A stretch of DNA of 64,000 bases from Candidatus Thiovulum stygium (lineage in GTDB: Bacteria; Campylobacterota; Campylobacteria; Campylobacterales; Thiovulaceae), in NCBI GenBank assembly GCA_021582295.1, contig CP091137.1:948001-1012000 (forward strand). Reading direction: 5' to 3'. The notes beneath the pieces are model-generated. The model was not told where the DNA came from. It saw only the letters and a list, made by a program, of their open reading frames with translations, and made no database searches. The translations under genes were made by a program, and so were the position numbers. The first letter of the stretch is position 1; the number at the start of each line of letters is the position of its first letter. Positions 62,133 through 64,000 of the stretch are shown here, one piece after another.

Positions 62133-63482
62133 ATGATTGTTACTCGTTTCGCACCGAGTCCAACTGGATATTTACATATTGGTGGATTGCGAACAGCTCT
62201 TTTTAGTTATCTTTGGGCAAAGAAGAGTGGTGGAAAATTTTTATTGAGAATCGAAGATACTGATCGCAGTAGGCATAATGAAGATGCCGTTAGTGGTATT
62301 TTAAAAGCTTTTGAATGGGTTGGAATTAAAAGTGACGAAGAAGTTGTTTATCAATCTGAAAGACAAGATATTTATAATAAATATATAAATATTTTATTGC
62401 AAAATGGAAAAGCTTATAAATGTTATATGAGTAAAGATGAACTCGAACAATTACGAGAAGAACAAACTACCCGAAAAGAGAGACCTCGTTATGATGGTCG
62501 ATATCGAAATTTTACTGGCACTCCTCCAATTGGTGTTGAACCTGTTATCAGAATTAAAACCCCTGAAACTGGTTCGATAATTGTTCGCGATTTAGTTAAA
62601 GGTGATGTTGAATTTTCTATTGAAGATAATCTTGATGATTTTGTAATTGCACGAGCTGATGGAATGCCAACTTATAATTTTGTCGTCGCTATTGATGATG
62701 CCGTTATGGGTGTTACTGATGTTATTCGTGGCGATGATCATCTTTCAAATACACCAAAACAAATTGTCGTTTATGAAGCATTAGGCTTTAAAATTCCAAA
62801 GTTTTATCATGTTCCAATGATTCATAATGCTGAAGGTAAAAAATTATCTAAAAGAGACGGTGCAACTGATGTTTTGCAATATCGAGAATTAGGTTATTTA
62901 CCTGATGCATTGTTAAATTTTTTATTAAGACTTGGTTGGAGTTATCGCGACAAAGAATTATTTTCTCGAAATGAAATGCTTGAACTTTTTGAACCATCTA
63001 ATATTAATAAATCTGCTTCGATTTTTAGTATCGAAAAATTAAATTGGATTAATGGTGAAAAAATTAAAAATTTATCTCAAGACCAATTAGCTAATCTTTC
63101 TGGAATTGAATCTTCACCTGTTATTGATCTTGTTCGCGATCGCTGTTCGACTATTATTGATATAAAAATAGAATCTGAAAAAATTATAAATCAACCTGAA
63201 ATTTATGATGAACAATCTTTAAAAAAGCATTATCGAGATGATAATAAAAAAATATTGAATATTTTTTATGAAAAAATCAAAAATAATAATATTTCTTTGG
63301 CAGAAGCTTTTGCTCAAGTTCTTGAAACTGAAAAAGTTGGAATGGCTAAACTTGCTCAACCTTTAAGAATTGCTCTTGTTGGTGTTGCTCAAAGTCCGTC
63401 AGTTGTTGATGTTATAAATATACTTGGAATAAAAGAAGTTATTTATCGAATTGAGAAATTTTTTGAAAGAATTGAAAAATAA
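62133..63482 (+). CDS. gltX: Glutamyl-tRNA synthetase GltX
   Basis: 449 residues. HIGH-type motif PSPTGYLHIGGLRTALFSYL and KMSKS-type KLSKRDGATDVLQY. RGDDHLSNTPKQI is conserved. Class I synthetase. Campylobacterota often have two GltX paralogs, one charging tRNA-Gln; which one this is cannot be told here. The transaldolase gene begins 1 bp after its stop. Confidence 0.97.
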   Translation: MIVTRFAPSPTGYLHIGGLRTALFSYLWAKKSGGKFLLRIEDTDRSRHNEDAVSGILKAFEWVGIKSDEEVVYQSERQDIYNKYINILLQNGKAYKCYMSKDELEQLREEQTTRKERPRYDGRYRNFTGTPPIGVEPVIRIKTPETGSIIVRDLVKGDVEFSIEDNLDDFVIARADGMPTYNFVVAIDDAVMGVTDVIRGDDHLSNTPKQIVVYEALGFKIPKFYHVPMIHNAEGKKLSKRDGATDVLQYRELGYLPDALLNFLLRLGWSYRDKELFSRNEMLELFEPSNINKSASIFSIEKLNWINGEKIKNLSQDQLANLSGIESSPVIDLVRDRCSTIIDIKIESEKIINQPEIYDEQSLKKHYRDDNKKILNIFYEKIKNNNISLAEAFAQVLETEKVGMAKLAQPLRIALVGVAQSPSVVDVINILGIKEVIYRIEKFFERIEK

Positions 63483-63483
63483 A

Positions 63484-64000
63484 ATGGGTCAAAAAGTATT
63501 TTCACTTTGGTTGGATTTTATCGAACGAGGTTTTATTGAAAGTGGCGAATTTAAAAGTTTAATTGATAATAATATTATTCTTGGTGCAACTTCAAATCCA
63601 GCTATATTTCAACAGGCAATTACCTCATCAGATAAGTATTTAAATGATATTAAAAAGCTTAAAAAACTTGGCAAAAGTAATAAAGAGATTTATGAAAATT
63701 TAGCTATTTATGATATTCGCGAAAGTGCAAAAATTTTAGCAAAAATTCATGAAAAAAATAATCTTGATGGTTTCGTTTCGATTGAAGTTGATCCATTTTT
63801 AGCTGATTCTGTTGAAGATACAGTTGAAGAAGCTTTGAGATTATATAAAGAAATTGATATGAAAAATATCATGATTAAAATTCCTGCCACTGAAAGCGGT
63901 TATAAATCTATGGAAAAATTAGCAAAAAATGCTATTTCAGTCAATGCAACTCTGATTTTTTCATTAGAAGAGGCAATTTTATCTGCTGAAGCTATCTCTC
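63484..64000 (+). CDS. tal: Transaldolase, 5' part (runs off the window)
   Basis: 172 residues visible. LWLDFIERGFIESGEFKSLI, then GATSNPAIFQQAI and VSIEVDPFLADSVEDTVEEA, and the Schiff-base lysine motif IMIKIPATESGYKSM are transaldolase signatures. Pentose-phosphate pathway. ATG at 63484 directly after gltX; 3' end beyond 64000. Confidence 0.95.
   Translation, partial: MGQKVFSLWLDFIERGFIESGEFKSLIDNNIILGATSNPAIFQQAITSSDKYLNDIKKLKKLGKSNKEIYENLAIYDIRESAKILAKIHEKNNLDGFVSIEVDPFLADSVEDTVEEALRLYKEIDMKNIMIKIPATESGYKSMEKLAKNAISVNATLIFSLEEAILSAEAIS

Overview
The window is a strongly AT-rich bacterial chromosome segment, most likely from a member of the Campylobacterota (Epsilonproteobacteria). This rests on a PglB/STT3-type oligosaccharyltransferase, the ppiD-ftsA-ftsZ gene order, a class-specific PDZ protein next to ybaB and panD, a FolP with a long N-terminal extension, and an AddAB-era style of small tight operons. 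No genus can be fixed from the sequence alone.

Layout. 1-583 and 30873-31417 are the two arms of a long, diverged inverted repeat of about 550 bp enclosing some 30 kb. Inside it, 549-12052 is an array of phage-type regulator cassettes, all on the minus strand. Each has a near-identical promoter and the first half of a small Cro/C1-type HTH gene (constant), then a variable block (rest of the HTH plus a KilA-N or Bro-N domain), then a near-identical antirepressor C-terminal domain (constant). A molybdate-transport island (modC, modA, modB, a TSUP permease, modD; 3193-7075) sits behind one copy of the cassette promoter. An orphan CRISPR array (12125-13718, 23 repeats, no cas genes here) abuts the cassette array and shares its flanking DNA. 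Next come miaB-truD-folP (minus), a membrane methyltransferase, alaS, a small secreted repeat protein and kdsD (plus). A J-domain/DUF1566 gene follows, bracketed by 147-bp copies of the kdsD 3' end. A type I restriction-modification locus (hsdR, broken hsdS, DUF559 gene, hsdM; minus) closes the enclosed region, with a 34-bp tandem repeat between DUF559 and hsdS.

Outside the inverted repeat the DNA is mostly housekeeping. It holds pgpA-murG-rlmN (minus), accB and two tandem accC genes, an arsC-like gene, holA, cysK, pglB, lptE, a degenerate ABC transporter pair, ppiD, ftsA and ftsZ. Then come birA, mltA, a PDZ protein, ybaB, panD and a ferredoxin-like gene (minus), a MntA/HepT toxin-antitoxin pair, a NeuD/PglD acetyltransferase, rpoD, tRNA-fMet and tRNA-Gln. 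A response regulator, cytochrome c, PAP2 phosphatase, outer-membrane protein, gltX and the start of a transaldolase gene finish the window.

Two signals stand out. First, the 8-mer GATGAGGT (or its complement ACCTCATC) occurs about 40 times by my hand count, where roughly one copy is expected from base composition. It is read in different frames and uses rare codons, and it is absent from the mod island, hsdM and hsdR. It looks like a DNA uptake, Chi-like or other genome-wide recognition word. Second, the cassette array looks like a recombination-driven library of repressor/antirepressor payloads. Several genes (pglB, an ABC ATPase and its permease, hsdS, an outer-membrane protein, two cassette genes, a hypothetical) carry frameshifts, some in A or T runs. 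Two of these coincide exactly with the A AAA AAG slippery heptamer, but sequencing error cannot be excluded.
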